Notes under the pieces: model-generated
Database searches by the model: none
Told to the model about the DNA's origin: nothing
What the model saw: the letters and a program-made list of their open reading frames with translations, nothing else
Part shown: positions 33,201 to 43,036 of the stretch, piece after piece
How the letters are laid out: every line of letters starts with the position of its first letter
Numbering within the stretch: the first letter of the stretch is position 1
Translations under genes and position numbers: made by a program
Source of the DNA: Ditylenchus dipsaci
Taxonomy: Eukaryota > Nematoda > Chromadorea > Rhabditida > Anguinidae
Direction of reading: 5' to 3'
Length of the DNA: 64,000 nucleotides
Assembly (NCBI GenBank): GCA_004194705.1
Contig: SADC01000942.1
Span: 1 to 64,000, forward strand

Positions 33201-36200
33201 GTCTTATATTAAGATAAAGACCAAGAATGAGCACAAATAAGCTTTATTGACATCAACCAAGGACAAACAACACTATTCTCCGATATCATTCAACAACAAT
33301 TCAAATTCATTCGATAGATTCTGTTCTTGGTTTTCTTCTTCGCTCTCCACCTCCTCATCTTCTTCCGACTGTCGCACCAATAATCATTAGACGGGATTTT
33401 TGAAGCTTTTAACAGGGGAATTTAATTTCAGCCTCGATAAAAAAAACCTCTGATTCTATTGTTAAAAAAAATAAATTATTCATTCTTGTGAACTTTCACA
33501 ACCACGGCTCAAATATAGTATACCCACCCACTGAACTATAGTATACCCACCCAGAAATTTGCCTTGGTCCCCCAAGCTGATTTTTTTGCAAAAAAATCAA
33601 ATCAATAAGCAAGAAAAATATTATTAAAGAACCTTCAAGTGCCTTTCCATTTTGCCAGGATGTGCCACATAACGCTCATTGCAAAACTTGCAGTAGCCGA
33701 CAAAGACCCGATTCAAATTGCTGTTCACTTCTTCCTTCGATCGAAATATCCCCAACACCAGGCGAGAGGCTTGGACATGGCAACCTGAAACATAATTATA
33801 AGCAGAAATTAGAAGAATTTCAGTAAGCAGAAGTGAAGAATGATTTTGCCGGACTAAGAGTAATGAAATAATCGCTGAGACAAAAAACAAGAAAATGTCC
33901 GATTTTTTGTTAACGGGACATTTTCTAAAATGTCCGGACATATGTCCGGGCATATGTCCGGACATATGCCCGGACATATGTCCATTTCACAACTCTAGCT
34001 GTATCGGGAGGGGAAGGGAATAAAGAGGGCCACTTATATGGCAGAACAATAGAAAAGTCAATATATGTATTCTTCGACTGCCTCACCATGTTTTTCAACT
34101 GGGCCGTGGCAAAAAAGACTCTATATGCATTTTATGGTCAAGAGTACTTCTCGGAATCATGTCTAAGGTAAGTGAGTGTGCGCATCTCTAACTCTCAAGC
34201 CCCCTGCGCCCCCGAAGGGGCGCAGGGGGCTTGAGAGGGGGGGGGTGATTCTATACTCAAGCCCTTTTTAAAAATATTTGTCCTTTTTTGAGACCCAAAA
34301 TATTTTTTATTTTCGAAGTTTTCAGTCAAATGTTTTTTTTTCGCTCCAAAATAGCAATAAGCACTGGATAAAATGAAATAAAATCTTTTTTTGACCCAAA
34401 TGTCCTTTTTCTAAATTTTTATTTCGAACCCTGTTTTTTGATGCATTTTCTTAACTCCCACGAGCTTCAACGATTCCGTTTTTCCTATTTTCGGATTTTA
34501 CCCGAAGATCTCGAAATCGACTCAAAAAATTTAGATTTTTGGGCATCCAAAGGATGAAGCTACCGGTGTCACTATTAGAGGAAATACAGTATTTCATATT
34601 AAAAAGAATACGACTGAATTGTAGTGTGTGGTCTTGAAAAATGATCTCAGTCCTTTTTTTGAAGTTTAGCACATGAATGAGTAGGAAGAATGTTAAAAAC
34701 TGTTTAGACCAAAAAATTGGCTTCTGCCTTGAAAGACCAAGGTAAACACCCTTTTTATAGACGGTATCACATATGAGTTACCGATTATAAAGTATGTATG
34801 GTACCAAAGAGGCTCTAAGAGATAGGATTTGAACATAGATTTTCCGACTGGGCCAACCGTTGAGGGTTCTTATTCTTTACCAGTCTCAATTAATGAACAG
34901 CTATGTCGGCCACTAGAATATATTATTGAAGCCAAGATTCCAGGCTACAAAACGTGTATTAACAATTATAGATATTTGATAAAGGTTTTGGATAATTTTT
35001 TTAAAAGAACTAAATTTTTAAGTCGTCCTGGTTTTTGAGCATTTTGACAAATTGAACATTTTTTTTGCTATTTTTATGTTTTTCGTTGTTCTTTTTAATT
35101 TTTTTTCATTTTTCTGGATTTTTCGATGTTTCCGGACATTTATATGTCAATGAAGACATTGTTGGTTTATATTTTCATAAAATTTAAACGTAAAGAAAGG
35201 CTTCAACCCAAGTACAATATCAAAAGTCTGAATACCATAAGAAAGTTTGGCTAAACAGAACCTTTGCCCTCCCACTCGCCAGAATGGCCCTGTTTATAGT
35301 CGGGGTCAACTTTTAGGGTCAACTTTTTCTTAAATTCGAAAAATGTCAATATTTATCGTTGTATTTCTTTATTTTGATGTTTATGGCCCTAGGGCAACTT
35401 TTTGAGCTCTACACGAAAATATAGGCAGTTTTTCCGACTGATTTATGAAAATTCGATGCAGAAAAATCGGTGAGTAAAAAAAGTTGAGGGATCAACTGGG
35501 TCAACTTAGGGTCAACTTTTGTCAAAATTTTGTAGAGACAAGATGTCAAATTTTTGTTAAAGCCATCTTGTAGAGCTCAAAAAGTTGAGTGGGGGTCATA
35601 AATATCAGATTTAGCACTTTCTCGTCAAAAAATTAATATTTAGCACTTTTGTGAAAAGTTGACCCTAAAAAGTTGAGGGTCAACTCGACTATAAACACTG
35701 CCAATCCCGACCATCCCACTTGTCAGGATCAAAATCAGAAAAATAAACAATGTGAAGCAACAAGCAACACATCGGAACAAAAAATACATATGCTAAGAAA
35801 AATAGAAAGGAATTATACACAAAAGTTTATTTATTTACCACGCATCAACATGGCACGGCGAGCTTAATTTTTTTCCACAAATATCGCCGATAGGAAAACA
35901 ACTTTCCATTGCTGAACTGAACCATTGTATATTCACGAGAGATGGCAGTGGCGACGGCATGAGCGTTTTTCTTCCCGCTCACGGGCCACGGAACCATGAC
36001 ATCGGATTGGAGCATCAATCCTTCTGGAAGTCCCTCGATTTTCTCAACTCCTAATAAGAATTATGATTTAAGGGATTTTAATTCGCTCTTCACCAGTTGA
36101 CTGCTCACCAATTGCAACAGGCTCTTCGTCATTGAAGTTACTTTCTCAGATTCGCGAAACTATTAACTATCCTATTCCAACAAAAAGTGGGAGGGCCAGG

Positions 36201-37498
36201 GTTCTGGCGAGTGGGAGGGCAAAGGTTCTGTTGTGCCGAAAATTTTATATTACGATTTAAATTTAAGCATTTATTGTAATTTTGAGTGCTAAATTTAGAA
36301 ATAGCTTAGAAATAACTCATTGCAGATGTCTTTATTTACATATAAATGTCCGAAAACATTAAAGAATCTAAAACTTTTTTGAAGAATAACGAAAAAACAT
36401 AAAAAAAACATTATAGTCAATTTGCTAAACCCCGCTCCCCGAAGATGAAGGACTCTTTAATTTTCCGATTTACAGTCAACTATCTCCACAGTCAACCTTC
36501 GCCAAACGTGCAATATGGCAAGGGGTTACTAAGAAGGGAGTTGACTGTGTGGTGGCCAACCACATCGGAACCGTGTATGCACTATGGCGGGGTGTACACT
36601 ATGGAGGGAGTTGACTGTAGCCAAAATGATGCGTACTTAGTTTTGTATCGCCTCAACCTCTAAACATTTTTTTTACTTATCAATGAGTTTAGTGACTTTC
36701 CAGAGTCATAATTTCATGGAAAACCAGTTAAAAATTTTACACACCCAAATTCCGGCTAGAGTACAGAATTCCCTAGGCCTTCTCTGTCTTTTTGCAAAAA
36801 CAACTAAAGGGGGACAAGACAGTTTTCATGTAAAAAAATATTTTTTGATTTTTGAGCTATGAAATAATTTCTGAAATGTTTTTACCATAATTTGTAGGTG
36901 GTGACTGCCTTTGCTGAATGCATCTCACATCCATGGGATGTTGTAAGTTACTAAATTATTTTAATTTTAAAGCACATAAATCACTGATAACGGCCAATTT
37001 TTTGTTAAAAGAGGGAAGGGTTCAAAGTGAGCAGACTTTTTCGCAGCTGATTTACGTCTTGTTGCATCTCCTTTCTGAATCAGCTACAAAAGCAGGAAAA
37101 TCAGCTGCAAAAAAGGACTGCCCGCTCAAAGTTATTAAGGACATATTTTCAACACAATTTGGGCAATACAAATTTTGGATTTTCGCTTTGTTGACAACTC
37201 CGAAAATCGTGCACCCCAAAAAGTGGGTCAAAGCACGAGAATAGATTTTGAAAAAGTTCCGCATTTTGGAGTAGGTCTTGTTAGAGAAAATATGATTGAA
37301 ATATATATTAAGGTGCGGCGGAGGATGATTATTCAGTCAGGGCGCAAAGACATTCTCTACAAAAATTCCTTGGACTGTGCAGTGACATTGTTTAAAAATG
37401 AGGGTCATATGTTCAAAGGAGCTTTGCTCAACATGTACCGCAGCATAGGCGGTGCTTTTGTGATGGCAATTTACGAGGAAATTCACAAATATCTTTAA
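27234..37498 (+). CDS. ANT: ADP/ATP-translocase-like mitochondrial carrier, divergent
   Basis: Six exons in frame: 27234-27386, 29555-29745, 31005-31162, 32460-32650, 36898-36942, 37313-37498 (307 aa; the family has about 300). ADP/ATP carriers exchange matrix ATP for cytosolic ADP across the inner mitochondrial membrane using three repeats with a PxDxxR/K signature. Seen: [52 protein letters not shown] then [10 protein letters not shown], and [18 protein letters not shown], close to the family RRRMMM signature. Oddities: repeat 1 has AFVQNVK where the family has APIERVK, repeat 2 reads PLDVVCNR, and RRRMMM is RRRMII. The second half is much better conserved than the first. Introns 2-5 are stuffed with mobile elements. 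No stop or frameshift, so a diverged paralogue is more likely than a pseudogene. It ends ...EIHKYL; AATAAA-type signals follow near 37540. Confidence 0.9.
27410..27795. repeat. Foldback repeat in carrier intron 1
   Basis: The left half (GTACTTAATGACGGAACTTTTGG...CATCAATTTCATAAG) and the right half (about 27640-27795) are reverse complements. The core holds two copies, in opposite orientation, of a TCAGATAAAAATAATT block. Confidence 0.7.
28151..29407. mobile_element. Array-armed element (GATTGGGTACAGCG unit)
   Basis: The left arm repeats GCGATTGGGTACA five times (28158-28230) and the right arm carries the complement (29333-29402); both continue into about 80 bp of shared sequence ending TTAACCTTAGGGTAAA. 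A 9-bp direct repeat CTCGGAATC lies at 28142-28150 and 29408-29416. The host repeat is uninterrupted at about 34153 and 38660 (CTCGGAATCATGTCTAAGG or its complement), so the empty site is visible. A Tc1-type MITE (28795-29154) sits inside. Confidence 0.88.
28795..29154. mobile_element. Tc1/mariner-type palindromic MITE
   Basis: Starts CAGGGTTATTCAAGAAATTG and ends with its complement, TA on both sides. The two 165-bp arms are virtually identical, with an apex near 28970 (GGTCTGTGGATGGCCTCTGG). It is nested inside the array-armed element 28151-29407. Confidence 0.9.
29746..31004. other. Carrier intron 2, MITE remnant only
   Basis: AT-rich. At 30393-30475 is GTAGCCCCTCCCCCC and its partial complement ending GCTATTAGAGGAAATACGG then TA, a member of the CCGTATTT..CTCTAAT MITE group. 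No gene recognised; the open frame in 30581-30988 has no protein-like features. Confidence 0.45.
31452..31672. repeat. Foldback repeat (CCACCTGGATAGGGTACCTGG)
   Basis: GGGGACCAAGGTAAACCACC on the left and its complement GGTGGTTCACCTTGGTCCCC on the right flank a loop of about 150 bp. It is located in carrier intron 3. The 'CTTGGTCCCC' end recurs at about 33560 and 41945. Confidence 0.7.
32090..32197. repeat. TGTTCAC foldback with GAGAGTGAGAGT arms
   Basis: GAGAGTGAGAGTGGGAGTGA, then GGGTGTTCACAATG, then ACTCTCACTCTCACTCCCAC and TGTGAACAGGCCATTA. The right end, read inward, is TAATGGCCTGTTCACAT, matching the ends of the copies at 18724 and 49545. Confidence 0.72.
32867..34262. mobile_element. 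Repeat-family element with GTATAGAATCCCCC ends
   Basis: Left end GGTTGCAGTATAGAATCCCC and right end GGGGTGATTCTATACTCAAGCC. A second copy with the same ends is at 37744-39023. The shared interior includes CATCATATTCGTGTTTCTCG, GGCGCCTTTTGAATTTTAAA, AGGGAATAAGGGCTGTAT and CCACGGCC blocks. This copy is interrupted by a hAT-like element (33085-33997). It lies in carrier intron 4. Confidence 0.75.
33085..33997. mobile_element. hAT-like array-armed element with BED-type finger remnant
   Basis: Ends TAGAGTTGTGGAAATG and CATTTCACAACTCTA, flanked by an exact 8-bp duplication GCTGTATC (33077-33084, 33998-34005). Two paralogous copies (about 37852 and 38815) lack the insertion and show one copy of the target, apart from its last base. 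The arms repeat CATATGTCCGGACATATG. On the - strand, 33792-33624 encodes [20 protein letters not shown], a C2/H2 finger of BED type as found at the start of hAT transposases. Around 33370-33266 lies an acidic tail [20 protein letters not shown] ending ELLLNDIGE and a stop. The catalytic middle is missing, so this is an internally deleted derivative. Confidence 0.87.
35035..36430. mobile_element. Foldback element with AGGGTCAACTTTT repeats and a coding scrap
   Basis: Outer arms 35035-35190 and about 36310-36430 are inverted copies (ATTTATATGTC..GAAGACAT and complement). Next inward, ACAGAACCTTTGCCCTCCCA then CTCGCCAG (35258-35283) pairs with its complement (36192-36225). AGGGTCAACTTTT-like words recur at 35318, 35510 and 35668. 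On the - strand 36049-35866 is an open exon with an acceptor: [20 protein letters not shown], then [17 protein letters not shown] and [20 protein letters not shown], ending at a TGA. It reads like real protein but is unidentified. Confidence 0.6.
36431..36897. other. Carrier intron 4 end, GTCAACT inverted words
   Basis: ACAGTCAACTATCTCCACAG (about 36472) and GGAGGGAGTTGACTGTAGCC (about 36602) form the ends of a short inverted element of about 150 bp. Nothing else recognised. Confidence 0.45.
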
Positions 37499-37743
37499 AG
37501 AAAATACCATTAAACTATCTAGCACTCATCTTGTGAAAAATAAAGAATAAGTTTGCGTAAACTTGAATAATTGCACAATAGAAGTGTCCAACAATGAAGA
37601 ATGTTATTTAAAGGACCATAGCCGTCGTAGATTTTTGAAATTCCTCCCAGGCACTTTTACACAGCTCAAACAATAAATGAAAACAGGATTTTCAGACCAC
37701 TTGAAGTTAGGGGGGCGGCAATTAGAGGGGGGGGGGAGGGCGG

Positions 37744-39023
37744 CTTGAGTATAGAATCCCTCCCCCTTCCCCCACGGGGAGTGATCAGATCGAGGAGATA
37801 ACATCATATTCGTGTTTCTCGTGTTTGCCTTTTGAATTTTAAAGGGAATAAGGGCTGTATTGGGAGGGGAAGGGAATAAAATGGGCCACTAATGACTCAA
37901 CTCCAAGCCCCAAGCCCCCTGTGCCCCCGAAGGGCCGCAGGGGGCTTGAGAGTTAGAGATGCGCGCGCACACTTATCTTAGACGATTTGTTTATAACTGA
38001 TGTTTGCTTTGTCATCAACCTTCGATCAGCGTTTGCCTACTTGTCTCTGTGAACAAATTGGTAATAAGGCGGCTGCAAACACACACACACACAACAATAT
38101 TCAGATACGATCTTTTGTCGTCTTCCAGATTATTTCCATTTTTGATTTCCTTTAAATAAATTTCCCATTTTGCCACTCAGCCATTTTGCTTTGATTGAGT
38201 GAAATGCGCGCAAGAATAATTGGAAAAATACACTCCGCAGTCTTTTTGAAAATGTTGTAAATTGATAGGAATCTCTTTGCTAGCAAACCAAAAGACTAGA
38301 GAGAATGTGTCCGGGTAGCCAGCCAATTCAATGATAGTTTCAACTCCTTGTTTTCCCTCAAATCAAATGAAATCAGAAATCGTGTTTGCCTCTGCCTCGG
38401 GAAAACAATCGCAAAAATGCATTAATGAGAGGAGAGAATGTCAAATATTGATAACAATCTTTTTGTTTCTCAACCCTTTTTTTGTGTTTGTGACTGACTA
38501 AATGTGAACAATTTTAGTTTTATTTTAAAGTAAAAGGTTTTGTTAAAGTGTTAATTTCCACGAAACACGAATATGATGATGTTATTTCCTGCATCCGATC
38601 ACCCCGAAGGGGCGCAGGGGGCTTGAGAGTTAGAGATGCGCACACTCACTTACCTTAGACATGATTCCGAGAAGTACTCTTGAACAAAAATGCATATCGA
38701 GTCTCTTTTTGCCACGGCCCAGTTGAAAAACATGGTGAGGCAGTCGAAGAATACATATATTGACTTTTCTATTGTTCTGCCATATAAGTGGCCCTCTTTA
38801 TTCCTTCCCTCCCAATACAGCCCTTATTCCTTTTAAATTCAAAAGGCGCCAATTTAAATTTTTCAAATTTTGACTAAAAAACCATGATACCCCCCTGTGG
38901 ATCGAAACAATTTTTTTTCTCAGAATTAAAAAACACGCGGCTTTCTCATGAAATCAGGGTCAAGAAACACGAATATGATGTTTTTTGTTCCATCCGATCA
39001 CTCTGCGTGGGTGGAGGGGGATT
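37744..39023. repeat. Second copy of the GTATAGAATCCC repeat family
   Basis: Left end GGCTTGAGTATAGAATCCC and right end GGGGATTCTATACTGCAGCC. It includes the CTTGAGAGTTAGAGATGCGC block twice in opposite context (37940-37990 and 38620-38645). The middle, 38000-38565, is different sequence with a CACACACACA run at 38080 and no recognisable gene. The block GGGCTGTATTGGGAGGG at about 37853 and its complement at about 38812 are uninterrupted versions of the hAT target at 33077. Confidence 0.65.
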
Positions 39024-39245
39024 CTATACTGCAGCCATTGGCTTTTTTGGGTATCGTATAAAATTGGGTGTCGTTAAATCGAGGGTTGGCTGTTTCGTCA
39101 AAAATTCAGCTTTTCCTAGGGACTATCACACCACAATAATATGTTTTGCAAAAAATAAATAAATAATATCTTATTTAAGTGTTCTGACGTCATACACATG
39201 TGGAATTATTCTAATTCTGATTGGTTTGGCACAACAATTTCATAG

Positions 39246-39595
39246 CACTTGTAAAAGCATTACCAGCTTTGGCTCAGGACTGGCTTAAAAAAGTTTATTT
39301 TCTTTATTCTGGGCGAGCAGCCCATCTGTACATAAGCAGCTCATTTGAGCTGGGCTTTCAGCTTTTCTGGTCAGGATTGACTTTTTGTTTTCTGGAACAA
39401 CACTCGTACAATTTTGTGATTAGTCAAATTGCAGTTGGAGAAATGCTTTATCCTTTTTTGCATCACTACCTTTGTGTAAGTCAACAAAGTAAAAAAAAGT
39501 TAAATCTTTGTTCTTATATATAGGCTCATGGTAACGAAAAATTGGTGATCTTTTTCTGTATAAACAGTTCTGTAGCCTTGTTTATTTTTTTCTAA
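39246..39595 (+). CDS. C-terminal exons of an unidentified membrane protein
   Basis: Two + strand exons join in frame across a 48-bp intron: 39246-39475 (acceptor TTTCATAG, donor GTAAGT) and 39524-39595 (acceptor ATATATAG), ending at TAA. The peptide begins ALVKALPALAQDWLKKVYFL, continues LGFQLFWSGLTFCFLEQHSY and FVISQIAVGEMLYPFLHHYL, then CAHGNEKLVIFF and a hydrophobic tail SSVALFIFF. Two or three stretches could cross a membrane. Codon-level openness over a clean short intron argues for a real gene, yet the exons upstream were not found between 37500 and 39245, perhaps because repeats separate them. The function is unknown and no family was recognised. Confidence 0.45.
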
Positions 39596-39809
39596 TCATT
39601 TCACTTTTGACTTGCCTTTTTTTTAATTTTTTCACCTTGGTTTGGTACCTTTAAACACTTTTTTTTTACTTTAAAGCTAAGGTTAATAACACACCGCCAG
39701 GAGGCGTAGCAAGAAATCGAGGGGAGGTCACCGGAATTTTCAGGCCATATCACCTACATCGTTTAAAAATGGTTAAATGTAGGACTGGGATGTCAAGAAT
39801 ACTGTAGAC

Positions 39810-39966
39810 CAGTGTTGTAAATCTTACAATTACGGCGCCGTCACGAGCTCGCGGCACGGACTCCGAAAATTTTGGCACCGGCTCACGGCACTGACCCCGA
39901 AATTTTCGGTGCCAGCACCAGCTCACGGCACCGCACCGGTGCCGCACCGGTGACTACTACAACACT
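39810..39966. repeat. GC-rich short element (CAGTGTTGTA ends)
   Basis: Left CAGTGTTGTAAATC and right CTACTACAACACT are inverted. Between them are repeats of GGCACCGGCTCACGGCAC type, a sharp GC rise in AT-rich DNA. CAGTG ends suit a short hAT-like MITE; no clear 8-bp duplication was found. Confidence 0.55.
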
Positions 39967-40165
39967 TCACCCGCAGGCAAATATGGCAGCAGGGCTCGGC
40001 AAAAAATTTTAATTTTAAGAAATTAAATGTTAGATGAAAGCAAACTGGCAGCATGTCCTGCTGACCTATATATTGACCTTTTGTGTGAACTATAAATTTT
40101 AGCGGATATTGGGACAGAATTTATTACTTGTGTTAATTTATATTTTAAAACTGAAATCAAAAATA

Positions 40166-40511
40166 CAGTCGAGTCTCGGTTTAGTGGCACCCCAAAAAGT
40201 TCGTTCCCGCCTAGGGTCCGACACTTTGTTTAGCTCAATTTTTAAATTTTTTTTGCCAAAACTGATTTGTCAGTCTAGTCCCAAATATCGCAAAGATTTC
40301 TATTTTGCCGATCGTTTCTCAAAAAATTTTTTGCCTCTCAATAAGCCGTCACCCTATTTTCAAAATATTTCCTTATATTTTTTTAATTTAATATTTCGGA
40401 CTAGACTGACGAATAAGTTTTGGAAAAAAATTTAAAAATTGAGCTAAAAAAAGTATCGGACCCTAGGCGGGAACGAACTTTTGAGGTGAGCGCTTTATAG
40501 ATCTTTGACTG
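40166..40511. mobile_element. Pogo-like foldback MITE
   Basis: TA then CAGTCGAGTCTCGGTTTAGT on the left; GCTTTATAGATCTTTGACTG then TA on the right. It carries the family block CCGCCTAGGGTCCGACAC in both arms (about 40208 and 40458). Confidence 0.85.
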
Positions 40512-43036
40512 TACAAAGTTTAACTGTGTATATTAAAAATTTGAAAAAGACCAAGGGAGTTTTGTGAAAAGCTGGCCTGAATTGTTTACTAGAGCAAAAA
40601 ACAGTTTTTCATATTGCGTAAATCTTTAATAACTTTTATAGCAATAGATATATTAAGAAATACTTGCCAAAATACCTTTTTTCCGTATTTTTCCGTCCAA
40701 AAATAACCGCAAAAACAATTTGATAAAAATAAATAAATAAGTTTATTGCGAAATTCAGCTTCTTAAAATTGTCGTGTCCTCACAACTCCAATAAAAAAAT
40801 ATTACCGCATAAATGCGTGGAAGAATGAAGGAATTAGTCAGCGACATTTTAATTAGTAATTCCAGCAACAGCCCACACCACCAATCGGCATTTAATAATA
40901 CTGGCTAAATCCGGATTTGGGCTGCCTCTACACAAATTCCAATATTGCCGCCACCGTACAACCAAAAACTCGTGGGGTTAGCTTGATTAACCAGGTCTTG
41001 TTACACCGCTTTAGACACAAATGACATGGAATTGAGGCTAAACTGAGCTGAGCAGCAACTATTTAATTATCCCCCTGCCATTCAGCCAGGACCATCCCAA
41101 AAGCCGATTTTGGGCGGCTCAGCCAGATGAGAGTAGCAGAACTTTCGAGATTTGTGCCGATTGGGAGGGGCAGGCAGTCTCTTCCTGCATGACTACAACT
41201 GGCTGGCTGGCTGGCCAGCTGGCTAAGCTGCTTGTTCCCCATGATTAGTAGTTGGACAACAGGGGGAGTTAACTGTGCGGATGACATGGCTATGTTACCG
41301 CAGAAAAACCGCTTTTTAGATCATACTTTCCATTTTTGGAAGGGCTCAGCCATCCAAAACAATTTCTGAGCTCTTTGGGTTTAGTGTGATTATGAGCAAT
41401 AAGTTGGGGGATTTTGGGCGGCGCCAGATCGGCCAAGACATTTGTGTTTGTATTGCAGTTATATGTTTATTATCTTGCTTGGCCTATTGGTTGGCCATCT
41501 TGTTCTGATTAATGTTATTATTATTAATATTATTTTTGACTTGGAATAATGGAATTAGAAGAAAGTGGTTTTGTGGGTACACTTTTTTCCAATGAAAACT
41601 GTAATTATTGCTTTCTGTTTGTTTTGGGTTTGATTTCAGCGAGGAAATCAACAAATTATTTGATGTGTATTATTATATTATGACTTTGTTGTATTATTTT
41701 TTGTTCCGGCAATGACTACTAGAGCCCCATGGATCATAGACTCTAGTATACACTTTCTGGTATACATGGGACACAACTTGTATCAGTATAACTTAAAACA
41801 TGAGTGCTTTTTTGGAAAAATTATCGAACCCTTCGTGTCGTAGTATGCATACCAGAGTTTTTTTATGTGGTAGGCCCAGTTAACAAAACTTTGTTCAAAT
41901 TCCATCTTTTTGGGGTGTATAGGTACCCTCTCCAAATAAATTACCTTGGTCCCCCAAGGTGAAAAGTCAAATTTTGGTACAAAATTTTTTTGTCGAAAAG
42001 CTGCTATCCGCGCCCCTAAAAACATGTTTAAAGGGCATGCCCGTGCCCGACACAGAGAAAAGGCGGGGACCAGCACTTTTCTTCTTTTTCGATCAAGTTT
42101 TACATGCATACGCATTCAGATTTTTTAAGTTTTCTGCCTAGTTTTTAAAAGTAGTATAGTGTCATTAATATTAGATTTGACTCAAAACGAGTGAAAAATA
42201 GAACGATTCAAAAAAAATTGATGGTCCCCGCCTTAACTTTTTGAAACGCACGGGCATGCCCTTTAAGCACAATTAAAGTGCTAACTCGGTCAAAAAACAC
42301 CATCCAGACGCTTATTACGACACGAACGACCGTTTTTGTCTTCTTTTTATAGTGTTTCTGTCATTTTTCCAACACTGTACTTGCGTGCCCATGGAGTCGC
42401 TTTTGGGTCGATGTGGCTTGCCGGACTGCACGTTCTTTAACCTTCTAACTTGTTAATTTTTCTAAAGTGTACAGTTTTTAAAGGAATTCCAGCTGCCTCA
42501 TTTATTTTGGCTACCGTATCCCATATAATTATTATAAGCCACTCTATAATTATGTGCCAACCTAATTTCAAATGGTCTTAGACTTTTTTTTACTACCACT
42601 TTGAGTTCTGTAAAAGAGCCTCTGAGGATTTTTTCTGGTTTTTAGTTGTTATACGATGTTTGATATATTCCATAAATATGTTTCTTTGCAGTTAGATGCA
42701 CCGTATTCTCTCTAATAAAAGAACACGACTTTAAATCAGGCGAGGCTTCCATTAGAGAGAATACGGTATTGTGTTCTTAAAAATGTGATTTATATTAGAT
42801 TAGTCCACCCTCTTGTGTCTGAATTTCTACTTCTTCCTCTTTTTTAATTTAAAATAAAATTGCTAGCCCGCTTCTTTTTTTTTTTTTTTGACCATTTGGC
42901 CGATTTTTATGAGTATCTTGGACAATTTATTTAAAACCAAAAAAGGAAGACAGAAATTCAGACATCAGCCTGTAGACTTTAGTTACATACTAAAAATATG
43001 CTTACTTCGATTTTTTTAATTTAATTTTTTATTCAG
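40512..43036. other. Region upstream of the dachshund exons
   Basis: No gene recognised. At 41945-42260 is a foldback-like pair (AAGGGCATGCCCGTGC near 42031 and its complement near 42245). At 42711-42766 is a small TA-flanked MITE (CCGTATTCTCTCTAATAAAA and complement). Around 41195-41225 GGCTGGCTGGCTGGCCAGCT is a simple repeat. Earlier dachshund exons or the promoter may lie here or outside the window. Confidence 0.45.
42711..42766. mobile_element. Short MITE, CCGTATTCTCTCTAAT ends
   Basis: A 56-bp inverted-repeat element with ends CCGTATTCTCTCTAAT and its complement; TA follows the right end. It is the smallest copy of a family also seen at 53592-53750 and 62256-62493. Confidence 0.75.
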
